A stretch of DNA of 64,000 bases from Lytechinus variegatus (taxonomy: Eukaryota > Echinodermata > Echinoidea > Temnopleuroida > Toxopneustidae), in the NCBI RefSeq assembly GCF_018143015.1, contig NC_054742.1:14305632-14369631 (forward strand), written 5' to 3'. Below, one piece after another: positions 11,298-21,700 of the stretch. Below the pieces are notes generated by a model. That model made no database searches. It was not told the DNA's origin and worked only from the letters and a program-made list of their open reading frames with translations. Numbering within the stretch: position 1 is the stretch's first letter; the number at the start of each line of letters is the position of its first letter. The position numbers were made by a program, and so were the translations under genes.

Positions 11298-12004
11298 ATT
11301 CTTATTTTTGAGCTGCGATTTCTGCACATGTGCAATTTGCATTTGCAATGTTTTGGAATCGGCAGTGAATTAATACGTGTGAGGAAACCGATACTGGCTC
11401 TAAATCACCAATTTTTAGACTAACCAGAGGATGGATATGGAGTGAAACTACATGTAGAATGAAAAGTAAGAATATTAGTTTTGTTTTTAAGGTCGTTTGC
11501 ATGAGTTTTATATTTCCCCCCCATAAAATCCCACCTTTGTCACTCGGAGTATCGGTGGAGCCTACACGAACATCTCTTGATGCACTTGTTCACTGCAACC
11601 ATCCTGCCTGTGGGGAATCTACAGGTAGGACTATGGTATGCCAATGTTGTACATAACACACACTTTGAAAAATCATTAAAATATCACTTTTGGGACCAAA
11701 TTACTAATTTCCATACAGTTGCAATTTATTTTTCATTAGTAACTTGGGAATACTTTTTGTATTCACCAGAGCACTCAAAAACTTGAATTTTGGGCATATT
11801 TTGTGTACGCCCTCTATTGGTGGAAAGTAAGATGGCAAGAAAATTTTCATTTTTCAATCTCTATTTTCATTTAAGAAAAAAATAATTTAAAGAATCAAAT
11901 TTACATAAGTGCCAAGTTATATGTTGAATAGCTGTTATGAAAAATGACAGTGTCTCATATAAAAAGAGGAATTAAGCCAAACATTGCCACACATGGGGAT
12001 GTAA

Positions 12005-15000
12005 CTGAGAACGGTTACACTTCGTAATTCCAAGGTTCTTTATTCCGAAGGTTCGTAATTCCGAAACACGTAAATTGCCTATACCTCGATGTTCGTTAAT
12101 CCGAAAACGAAAAAGGGTTCGTTAATCCGAACATTTGTGGCATTATTCCGACGGTTCGTTATTCCGAAGGTTCGATAATCCGAAAACGAAATAAGGTTCG
12201 TTGTTCCGAAGGTTCGATAATCCGAAAACGAAATAAGGTTCGTTGTTCCGAAGGTCCGTTAATCCGAAAACGAAATAAGGTTCGTTGTTCCGAAGGTTCG
12301 TTAATCCGAAAACGAAATAAGGTTCGTTGTTCCGAAGGTTCGTTAATCCGAAAACGAAATAAGGTTCGTTGTTCCGAAGGTTCGTTAATCCGAAAACGAA
12401 ATAAGGTTCGTTTTTCCGAAGGTTCGTTAATCCGAAAACGAAATAAGGTTCGTTAATCCGAAAACGAAATAAGGTTCGTTAATCCGAAAACAAAATAAGG
12501 TTCGTTAATCCGAAAAATGAAAACCGGGAAAGCAGAGGCAAGGGGGATGGGGGCGGGGGACACTGTTGCCGTTCAATTGTTATGAGGATGGGAAGGCAAG
12601 GGCGGCCAAACGAATTTTCGTTTGGGGGGTAAAGCCAAAAAATGAAACTCATACGTCAAAATGGACACTTTGGTGATATTTTCCCCTTAAGATTATCATC
12701 TGCTTGAAGTCATTATGTGTTTGATAGTGATTAAGTAGAGAAAAACCTTTTTTGAAGTGATTTCTTATTATGGCAAAACGTATATTTAGGCTTTATTTTT
12801 CGGGAGAGAGTGTAATGAGCGAGCGGCTTGGTAAAACAAATTCAAAGGTGAAGTTGTAAAACGTTTTGGGGGTCAATTATTCTTAAAATGGCATAATTGC
12901 GAGGTGTTGCGAGCGTGAATCACAAGCTAAAACTTTAGGGTATTTCAATAAAATAAAAATCCGAGCAGATTTCTGCTGTCATTAAAAAGATGTGCATCTA
13001 ACTAAAAAATTAACACGAGCGCAAAACGCAGCTTAAACATACTGACAAGAAAAGGAACCTGTTAAAGAAAGCATTTAGTGACCTCTTTAGGATGCATATT
13101 TCACCAATCGAATGAGAGTGCGAAGCGCAAGCTGAAAATGTGCAATATTCCAGCCTGAAAACTTAACTTGTATACTTTAAAAAGAGTATTTTATTTCGAA
13201 AAAAACACGAAAAACGGCATATTTATTTTTGAAAAAGGAACTTTCCCATTTTGGAAAATATTCATTTCCCTGTTTTTTATTTCATTTTGGGGGTGCAAGT
13301 ACCCCCTCCCTCCCGGCGGATCCAACTTTCGTCAAATAGGGGGGGGCAATATTTTTTTCAGCCACATTTTCCTCGATCGGCAGCTTAAAGTTGATTTTTG
13401 TTTGTTTCTTTGAAAGGGTAGTCCTAACAGTCAATAATTAGCTTTATACTTATAAAATAAAGTAAATATGTAATAACATGATAAACCCTTTTTAAATAAT
13501 GCGAGCGCGAGCTATATATTTTGTTTAAATATGATGGGCAATATGTTTGTGATCTTCAAAACGAAATGCCTATGTAACTAACTTTAGATAATAACTGCGA
13601 GCAAGATCGCAAACAGAAATTTTAAATATATAAGCTCTGACCTGATCTAAAGGGGACATTTAAAGAACTTTTTGCAGTTAGCCATGAAGAAGATGCGTGT
13701 TTCAACCAGTGGCGGCGGAATATATTTTCCTGGGGGGGGGGGGGCAAAGCCAAAAAAGGGCCAATAGGGGCAATTTGGTGCAAACGTATATTTTCACCAT
13801 GAGATTATCATCTGTGTAAAGAGGTTGTGTGTTTTGTAGTAATTGAATTGAGCAAAAAAATTTAAGTGATCACTGATTGATAAATTAAATAAATTTACGT
13901 TTCATTTCTGCGAGCGTAGCGAGCAAGCGGTTTGGGGGAAAGAAATCAAATCTGAAGATGTAAAATTCGCCTTTTTGGTCAATTACTGTTAAAAGGGCAT
14001 CCTTGTGAGATGTTGCGAGCGAATCACGTGCTCAAACTTTTGGAAATTTCATGTAGGCCTAGAATGATATAGATATTATTTACCCAGGGAAGCCACTTCA
14101 GTTCTGAAAACTGTTCTCCCAGCTATTATTTTTTTTACAAGAATGCTTAGAATGTCCAGTTTTCAGGTTGGAAATCGGAAAATTTTGGCTCACGTTTCTC
14201 GCTCGCATCAAGTATTGTTTATTGAGGAACTCATTCTATTCCTGGTTACAAAAAAATATAAAATGTCCAGTTTTCAGGTGGAATATCACAAATTTTAAGC
14301 TTGCGGTTCGCGCTCTCATTATTTAGTTCGTGAGATATATATTCTATTCATGAGTCACTAAATGCAGTCCTTAAAACAGGTCGGTATATAAACAAATTAC
14401 AGCTCACCCTCGAGTTAGAAATTTCTTTAGAAAGATACACATCTTTCTCACGATTAAAAAAACTGTTCAGAATGTTTAAGTTCACGTCTTGTTACATGAA
14501 ATGTCTACTAGTTTGAGCTTGCGATTCGCGCTTTCAACATCTCACAAGGATCATTATTATAGTATTATTTTTATTACCAGCAGAAGCTGTTATTAAAAAT
14601 GACATCCCCTCCAATACAAATCCTATTATCTAGAGGTTACTCGCACGCGACCAACACACTTGATCCCCTGCATCTTTAAACCATTTGCTTAGGCAGCAAT
14701 TGCTCAGATAAAATCGAAATTAGCCTATGCTTGATCAGGGCGCCTATTCTTAATGAAATACATGCTTTTGGCCACAACACATGCATGTATCATCGATCGT
14801 CATTGCATAATATCGTGTAATCTTGTAATGACAACACCGTTTTTGTTACCAAAATGAATAATTTTTCATTTTCGGAAATACGAACCTTATTTAATTTTCG
14901 GATTAACGAACCTTATTTCGTTTTCGGATTAACGAACCTTATTTCGTTTTCGGATTAACGAACCTTATTTCGTTTTCGGATTAACGAACCTTATTTCGTT

Positions 15001-15317
15001 TTCGGATTAACGAACCTTATTTCGTTTTCGGATTGACTAACCTTCGGAATTACGAACCTCATTTTGTTTTCGGATTAACGAACCTTCGGAATTACGAACC
15101 TTATTTCGTTTTCGGAATAACGAACCTTCGGAATGACAAACCTTATTTCGTTTTCGGATTGACGAACCTTCGGAATTACAAACCTTATTTCGTTTTCGGA
15201 TTGACGAACCTTCGGAATTACGAACCTTCGGAAATATGACTCTTAGGAAATACGAACCTTCGGAATAACCAAACCTTCGGAATTACGAAGCTTCGGAATT
15301 ACGAATGTACGCGCTGA
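12005..15317. mobile_element. Inverted-repeat element with arms made of about 26-bp tandem satellite
   Basis: The left arm (about 12020-12520) is a tandem array of GGTTCGTTAATCCGAAAACG-type units joined by AAATAA or by TTCGTTGTTCCGAAG variants. The right arm (about 14866-15310) is the same satellite in the opposite orientation. The interior is AT-rich, non-coding and itself duplicated. The satellite gives a long open frame (15033-15239) whose repeating translation is an artefact. Structure suggests a non-autonomous DNA transposon with subterminal satellites. Confidence 0.75.
12600..14055 (+). repeat. Diverged direct duplication inside the satellite-armed element
   Basis: The segment at about 12600-12955 and the one at about 13710-14055 line up over the same landmarks in the same order: a G-run, GCAAAGCCAAAAAA, GAGATTATCATCTG, GCGAGC...AAGCGG, GTCAATTA, and GTTGCGAGCG. 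They are separated by about 1.1 kb, so an older internal duplication is likely. No gene. Confidence 0.6.
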
Positions 15318-15955
15318 GAACAAGGTTATATCATAACCTTGTTCATTGAATGAGTGACTTGAGGTATGAGTAAACCTACAATGTATTGTCACTGCACTGA
15401 GTAGCAGTCGGCCTTCTGCTGAGTAGGTGTAGCGGGAATTAAGTGTAGTGGAGCCTACACGAACCATTGCCTGAAGTAGATCATGATCGGGGGGGGGGGG
15501 CACTCAAATTATATTTTGATGGGGATTTGCCTCACAAAACACTAAAAATGGGGTCTAAGGAATGGACCACAAGGGTAAAATATGGGGTCTTTCTTGCTAA
15601 CTAAACAGATGCGCAAAGCCAATATTGGAGACTCTCTCCAATAATATGGGAAACAATCTCCCATATTGGAGACTTGCTTTATTTGGCCTTTGCAAAAGGA
15701 CAAAAGAAACACCAACTAGAACATGCTTTTTTTCCATCCAAAATTTTGTCTCACTGAGTCTGAGGTCAGTAGCCCATTTGTTTAATAATGTGTGAATGAC
15801 AACAAAAATCCGTATTAAAACAAAAGTAGATGGTGAACTTTAAAAGTAGACCGTGATAAGGGTATGTTTTGATGAGGGATCTGCTTATCACATTTCCATT
15901 TGCCACAAAGGCACTCATTCATTGAACAAGGTTATATATGATATAATATTGTTCT
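15318..15955. repeat. Segment flanked by inverted AACAAGGTTAT hairpin tips
   Basis: AACAAGGTTATATCATAACC at 15319 is itself a hairpin (11-bp arms). An inverted, longer diverged copy with CACTCATTCATTGAACAAGG lies at about 15912-15955. The segment between includes a GGAGCCTACACGAAC arm of the family at 2748-2882. Non-coding. Confidence 0.5.
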
Positions 15956-16200
15956 TTGTTACTACTCCATGTGTAGCAAAATAAGGTTGGCAATGTTTGG
16001 CTTATTTTCTCTTTTTCTTTGAGACAAATGCTTGATTTTTTTTACACTGTCTGTTTCCATTACAGCTATTCATCATATAACTTGGCTCCTTAGTAAATGA
16101 TAAGGAATTGGGATAATATTAGTTGATATTCCGTTTATTCACATGGTATGCATGGAAAGTGACATGGTATTTTGAGAAGGCTTTTCACTTTTTTCATGAA

Positions 16201-16681
16201 AGGGGAAGTTCACCCTGACAAAAAGTTTATTGTAAAAATAGCAGAAAAACAAAAAATATTTCTGATGGTTTGCAAAAAATCCATCGAAGAATTAAAAAGT
16301 TATTAGAATTTTGATTTGTGACGTCATATGCAAGCAGCATTCCCATATAGCGAATGGTAAAATATCAATGAAATATTACATGAAATATCATTTTCTCAGA
16401 AATGGTTTTAACTGAACCGTTTGTATATCAATAGACAAAATCATTTCACACCCGATTGTGAATAGAAAACAAAAATAAGTCCTCAGGAACCATTAAAAAT
16501 GAAATTCTTGCATTGTATATTAGTATGGGGCAGCTGTTTGTTTATGACGTCACAAATCCAAAACTTAAAATTTTAATAACTTTCTTAATCTTTAACAAAT
16601 TTTCCTCAAAGCTTCGCCAATATTTTTAATAATTTTAATGCTATTTTTACAACAAACTTTTGTTCAGGGTGAACTTCCCCT
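16201..16681. mobile_element. Complete palindromic MITE, AGGGGAAGTTCACCCTGA ends
   Basis: Both ends are complete: AGGGGAAGTTCACCCTGA at 16201 and its near-complement TCAGGGTGAACTTCCCCT ending at 16681. The two halves pair further inward (GTTTATTGTAAAAATAGCA against TGCTATTTTTACAAC). This copy defines the family whose pieces lie at 1-2090 and 50832-51110. Confidence 0.85.
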
Positions 16682-16756
16682 TTGAATATAAAGTGGTACT
16701 CCTGCCAAATCTTATAACCCCAAAGGCAGCAAAGGACTGAAATATTTTTGGTTTGA

Positions 16757-18591
16757 TATGGAAGCTTGAAAGTGCCATCGAGATGTTGAGATAATTATCT
16801 CGGGAAGTCGACATTTTGATAGCAAAAGATAAGATGACGAGATCCCAGATCTCATCATGTCGACATCTTTTAGAAGAGATGATGAGATGACAAGATCCCG
16901 GATCTCGTCATGTCGTCATCTTTTAGAAGAGATGATGAGATGACAAGATCCCGGATCACATCATGTCAACATCGTATAGAAGAGATGATGAGATGACAAG
17001 ATCCAGGATCTCATCATGTTGACATCTTTTAGAAGAGATGATGAGATGACAAGATCCTGGATCTCATCATGATGACATCTTTTGGAAGAGATGATGAGAT
17101 GACAAGATCCCGGATCTCATCATGTCAACATCTTTAAGAAGAGATGATGAGATGACAAGATCCTGGGGTGGTATTCTGTAACTTTGTCATAACTTTTGTC
17201 ATAAATTTTGTCATTTCTCTTCGAGATGTGACACCGCTATGATTGTCACAAATCGGTATTCTGAACATTGTCTTTTCCCTGTCATATCTCTCAAAGTTCC
17301 CACCCATCTTTTCGGAAGCGAACCAATCAAAATCATCGTTAGTTCCCAGTTGGAGCCCTTCTAGCCAATAGGAAAGCCCCGTGGCAGGTAGGGCGTATCC
17401 CCAAAACAGTTGCTGGCATCGCGCAACTACGCGTATATTGATGCGCTTAATTACAAAGAGAGACAGGGAGCTGTGAAGAATTTTAGAGGAGAGGTAGAAA
17501 AGTAAGGAAAACAGAGAAAAAAAAGGAGGAATAAATATGTAGGGCCTAACTAATTGTAGCATGAAAAAATGATTTTGAAAATTGTCATGGAAGATGAGTG
17601 AAACTAATACCACAATCTAATCTAAATAATATAATTATTTGCTTGACATTCAGTCGGCAGGGTATCGGGATATTTGATACTAAAAGATATGACAAAATTT
17701 ATGACTGCTACCCCCCTGTCATATCTTTTGCTTGTATAAAAGGATTACGCGCATTTAAAGCCGCGTATTTTTGCTGCGCGCTAAAGAGAAGAGACAAAAT
17801 TTATGACAATTTTTGTGACAAAAGTTATGACATCCACCAGAATACCGATTTTGTCATATCTCTGAGATAAGATAAAATATGGAGAAAAGACAATGTTCAG
17901 AATACCGCCCCTGGATCTCATCATGTCGTCATCTTTTAGAAGAGATGATGAGATGACAAGATCCCGGATCACATCATGTCAACATCGTATAGAAGAGATG
18001 ATGAGATGACAAGATCCAGGATCTCATCATGTCAACATTGTGTAGAAGAGATGATGAGATGACAAGATCCAGGATCTCATCATGTCAACATCTTGTAGAA
18101 GAGATGATCAGATGACAAGATCTTCGATCCATGATCATGTCATCTAATCATCTCTTCTTAAAGATGTAGACATGACGAGATCCAAGATCTTGTCATCTCA
18201 TCATCTCTTCTAAAAGATGTTAACATGATGAGATCCGGGATCTTGTCATCTCATCATCTCTTCTACAAGATGTCAACATGATGAGATCCAGGATCTTGTC
18301 ATCTCATCATCTCTTCTTAAAGATGTTGACATGATGAGATCCGGGATCTTGTCATCTCATCATCTCTTCTACAAGATGTCAACATGATGAGATCCAGGAT
18401 CTTGTCATCTCATCATCTCTTCTACAAGATGTCAACATGATGAGATCCGGGATCTTGTCATCTCATCATCTCTTCTAAAAGATGTCGACATGATGAGATC
18501 TGGGATCTCGTCATCTTATCTTTTGCTATCAAGATGTCGACTTCCCGAGATAATTTTCTCAACATCTAGGTGGCACTTTTAAGCTTCCATA
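16757..18591. mobile_element. Inverted element with arms of 53-bp tandem satellite, next to ATRIP
   Basis: The ends TATGGAAGCTT and AAGCTTCCATA are exact complements, and pairing runs inward through TCTCGGGAAGTCGACAT and GATAGCAAAAGATAAGATG. The left arm then consists of 53-bp units (GAAGAGATGATGAGATGACA, then AAGATCCCGGATCTCATCAT, then GTCAACATCTT). The orientation flips near 18130 and the same units run inverted to about 18530. A separate MITE (17167-17909) is inserted in the left arm. The whole could fold into a very long hairpin. No coding capacity. Confidence 0.85.
17167..17909. mobile_element. MITE with GGYGGTATTCTG ends inserted in the satellite array
   Basis: Ends GGTGGTATTCTG and CAGAATACCGCC are inverted. 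CCTGG occurs on both sides (17162-17166 and 17910-17914), and uninterrupted satellite units have a single CCTGG at this place, so a 5-bp target duplication is well supported. The interior is rich in TTTGTCATA blocks near both ends. A family member sits at 62938-63763. The 159- and 90-residue frames inside are not proteins I recognise. Confidence 0.85.
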
Positions 18592-18755
18592 GTTTGAAGT
18601 TTCTTGAACTAATTGTCTATGCACTTATGAAAACTGAAAATTTCACCATTTGGTAAAAAGCACTCATTGCCTTTACTATTCATTTCTTACAGTACCATGG
18701 TGTTTATGAGCTTTCCTCTCCATTTCATTCATCCTTTCAACAATACTAAATCATT
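18592..18755 (+). promoter_or_regulatory. ATRIP 5' leader region with a possible splice acceptor and an upstream ATG
   Basis: Only 164 bases separate the satellite element from the ATRIP start codon. A pyrimidine-rich stretch ends in TTTCTTACAG at 18692, a plausible 3' splice site for a 5'-UTR intron. Six bases on, ACCATGG (ATG at 18697) opens a frame that runs to 18882, overlapping the ATRIP start in another frame. Either transcription or splicing avoids this ATG, or it is an inhibitory upstream frame. I see no clear TATA box; the true promoter may lie upstream of the repeats. Confidence 0.45.
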
Positions 18756-21700
18756 ATGGCAATTAACCCTCTATTTTCTGGACCTGGTCAGAGTAAGAAT
18801 CCATTCCCCTTGTTCACTTCTTCAAAGAACAGATCAAGTTTACCAATGGCATTCCCTGCCCCAAAGAAGAAAGCAAGAATAAGCATGGAAAGTGGATCAT
18901 CTGAAGTTGATCCATTCAAAGATTTTGAGGATGAGGAAAGTTTCACAGCAGATGACCTGGAGCAAATTGACATTATCGAATCCCAAGCCATGAGCCAAAT
19001 ACCCAAGGAAGACTCCTCCCTTGCAACAACATCCACCAAACCACATGTAAATGGGGCAAATGTGGCACCCAACTTTTCATTCAAGCCTCTAACTTCCAGG
19101 TCGCCAAATGTTCCTAGAAAGTCAAGTGCCAATTTCCAACAGAAAACTTTCAACAGGCCTCCTTCGATATCTAGCCATGGACAAACCAAAAGACAGACAA
19201 ACATCACCGTGCCTGTTGCCGGACTAAGTTCCTCTAAAATCTATACCGGGTATCTGCCCCCTTCTCAGGACAAGATGAGAAGTTCACCTCCATTCATATC
19301 CTCTCAGAATAGATTCAAGAAAGGAGTGGAGGCTCAACCCACCTGTAAAAACCCTCGCCTTCAGCAATCTAATGTGAGCCTACCACTTCACAAGAAAGAA
19401 TCTCCACAATCTCAGGGATTTGGGGTATCTCACACTCTGCTGCCTCCAGACTCTGATCATCAGCAGCCAACCTGCAAACCATTCCAGAATGCTGTTCCTG
19501 CTAAAGAGTTACGTCACAGTCTTTCAGCCCAGACAATAGCTCAAGGAGGGGCACAGACCAAGAGCCTTACTCCTCCAAAAGGATGCACTTCTTCAGGTAC
19601 ACCAAGTCTTCCCATACAAGGCAATTCAGGAGATGCACAGAGGTTAGCTCAAGAGTTGGAAAGAATGAAGGAAGAGGCAAGTAAAATCAAGATTTGAGAC
19701 CTATAGCATTTAACCTAATATCCAAACTACCTATTTATACTTTACATAGTCTTATTGAAATATTATGCAAGATGGTGGCACAGGGCATCATGTTGTATAC
19801 AACCAAAGATATTTCTATGAATCTGATGGGTATTTTTTCTTTATGATATTGTTCAAAATAGCGTTATTCAAATGTTTATTTTCTAGGAATGAAAAGATTT
19901 GTTTAGAATTTAATATGAGATATATGGTCCTGAACGTATAAAAAAATATAAGTGTGCTGTGTAATTGTAGATAATTTATAGGCAGTTTGCTCTAATGTCA
20001 GTGTCCATTATCCTAATAATGGTTTCCAAAATTTGTTTTTACTCTTCCCATATGAAGTAGCCCCAAATAGGGAATTGATATATGTGAAACCTATTTTTGT
20101 TCTCTTTTTTTCTTTATTCCTCAGAAAGGGAAATAACAGATTTTTGTTGGGTCATTTTTTTTTGCACCTTTTAGCTAGAAACTTTGAAATCGGAAAGATT
20201 TTCCAAAGATGGTGAGATTCAAGTCTTGAGGCAGAACCTTGGAAAATACAAAGCTGAAGTCAGTAGGTTGAAAATAGAGAGAGTTGAAAATGAGGAGAAG
20301 CTAAGGAGGGAGCAGACAGAGAATGATAAAAAGTTGACTAAAGAGGTATGTTTTTCACAAGACATAGATTTCATTACAAGGAAAAATAATTTTTCCTTGA
20401 ATTAACTTTTATTTCAGTTAGCTGTAAAATTTATTATCAAAAACATTTTTTTTCTGATAGACTTTGATATCATTTATATTGCTTTCAAATGTATGCAGCA
20501 TGGACCTGATTAAAAATATATATTTTTTTTATCTGAATAGTGCAATTGCTTTATTAGACAAAATGTGTATTTATTTTTCTGTAGCAATATTTAATTGACA
20601 TTGTGATTCAAATGATTTGGTTTTGTTTATAAAAGTGGTATGGTAATTTCCCTTATATTTGAGCCTGATGATCCTGTATGCTATAAAGGCCCTTGAAATG
20701 AAAAGAAGAAACCCTTAATATCAAAGGCAACTTTTGTGCTTAATAAGGCCATTTAATGAGAAAAAGTTTGTTATTTCCACAATCTTGAAAATTCACCTGT
20801 TTCGTAAGCTCTCGGTTGCGAGACTGCAAGCTTTTCCAAACATTTGTCATAGCTTGCGTGGTTGCTGGGGCAGCATAATGAAGCATTAGAATGAGATCGT
20901 ACATGGAGGATAGATTGTATTGTTCATTACCAGTTAAGACGAAGGTCTGACAAAGCTTGCAGCTTTGCAAGCGAGAGCTTACCAATCAGGAGATGAATTT
21001 TCATGATTGTGGAATAAAGAACATTTTTCTCTTGTCTACACATCAATCAGATGAATCTTTTCAGAAAACCATTTGAATGGATTTATTTTGATAACTTGTT
21101 TTCATTTTGAATCTGTGATATGAAATCCTGTTTATTTATCAATCTGTCAGAACTCAGAAGAGCTTTACATACCACCAACATACAAATTCAGCAACCAATT
21201 TTCTGAATCCTTGATGATATTTCAAATGAAATAAATGATGCAATGGATTTGAATTTCATATAGGCAGAGAGTCTAAAAACACAACTTCAGTTCAAGGAGA
21301 GGGAGTTGGCAGAAGCTCAGAATTCATTTCGCAGTCTAGAGCAGCGCCTTCAAACCAATAACAATATCACAAGCAAGCACCCTGTTACTCCACCTCGTAA
21401 CAGCCCCCATTTAAAGAGATCCTTGATGATGGAAAGAGAGCAGGCCTCTTGTACTACACCTCAACAAGAAGGGGGATTCCCCACCAGGGAGAGTTTCATG
21501 CAGACAAACCCTGCTCTGGGCTCACCAGCCAAGGTCAAGATGAGGCTTGTCGAAGAAGGTTGCACAAGCAAGGGGAATCTACGCAGCCCCAAACGTGTTG
21601 CAAGCAGAAGTCCAGGTATATGTGCTTGGAAGTTTTGAAATCATTAAGTAATTGAAATTCAGTTTTTAACGTCTTTTTCAATTTTCACATTTTTTTATTG

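Larger units (their letters stand above)
11901..16100. mobile_element. 4.2 kb composite bounded by inverted arms of about 100 bp
   Basis: The left arm (11901-11998: TTACATAAGTGCCAAGTTAT, then AATAGCTGTTATGA and CAAACATTGCCACACATG) reappears inverted at about 15966-16100 with moderate divergence. Everything between, including the satellite-armed element at 12005-15317 and the hairpin-flanked piece at 15318-15955, is either cargo or later insertion. No transposase frame is visible. Confidence 0.65.

Noticed and set aside
12020-12520. Regular spaced repeats that look like a CRISPR array
   Set aside because: Units are contiguous tandem satellite without unique spacers, occur inverted at the other end of a transposon, and the genome is animal.
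15033-15239. Repetitive protein (TNLRNYEPYFVFG repeats)
   Set aside because: It is the translation of the satellite arm; the same DNA is non-coding in the opposite arm.
16830-18530. 53-bp repeats as a CRISPR or regulatory array
   Set aside because: Tandem units without spacers, arranged in two opposing arms of one inverted element.
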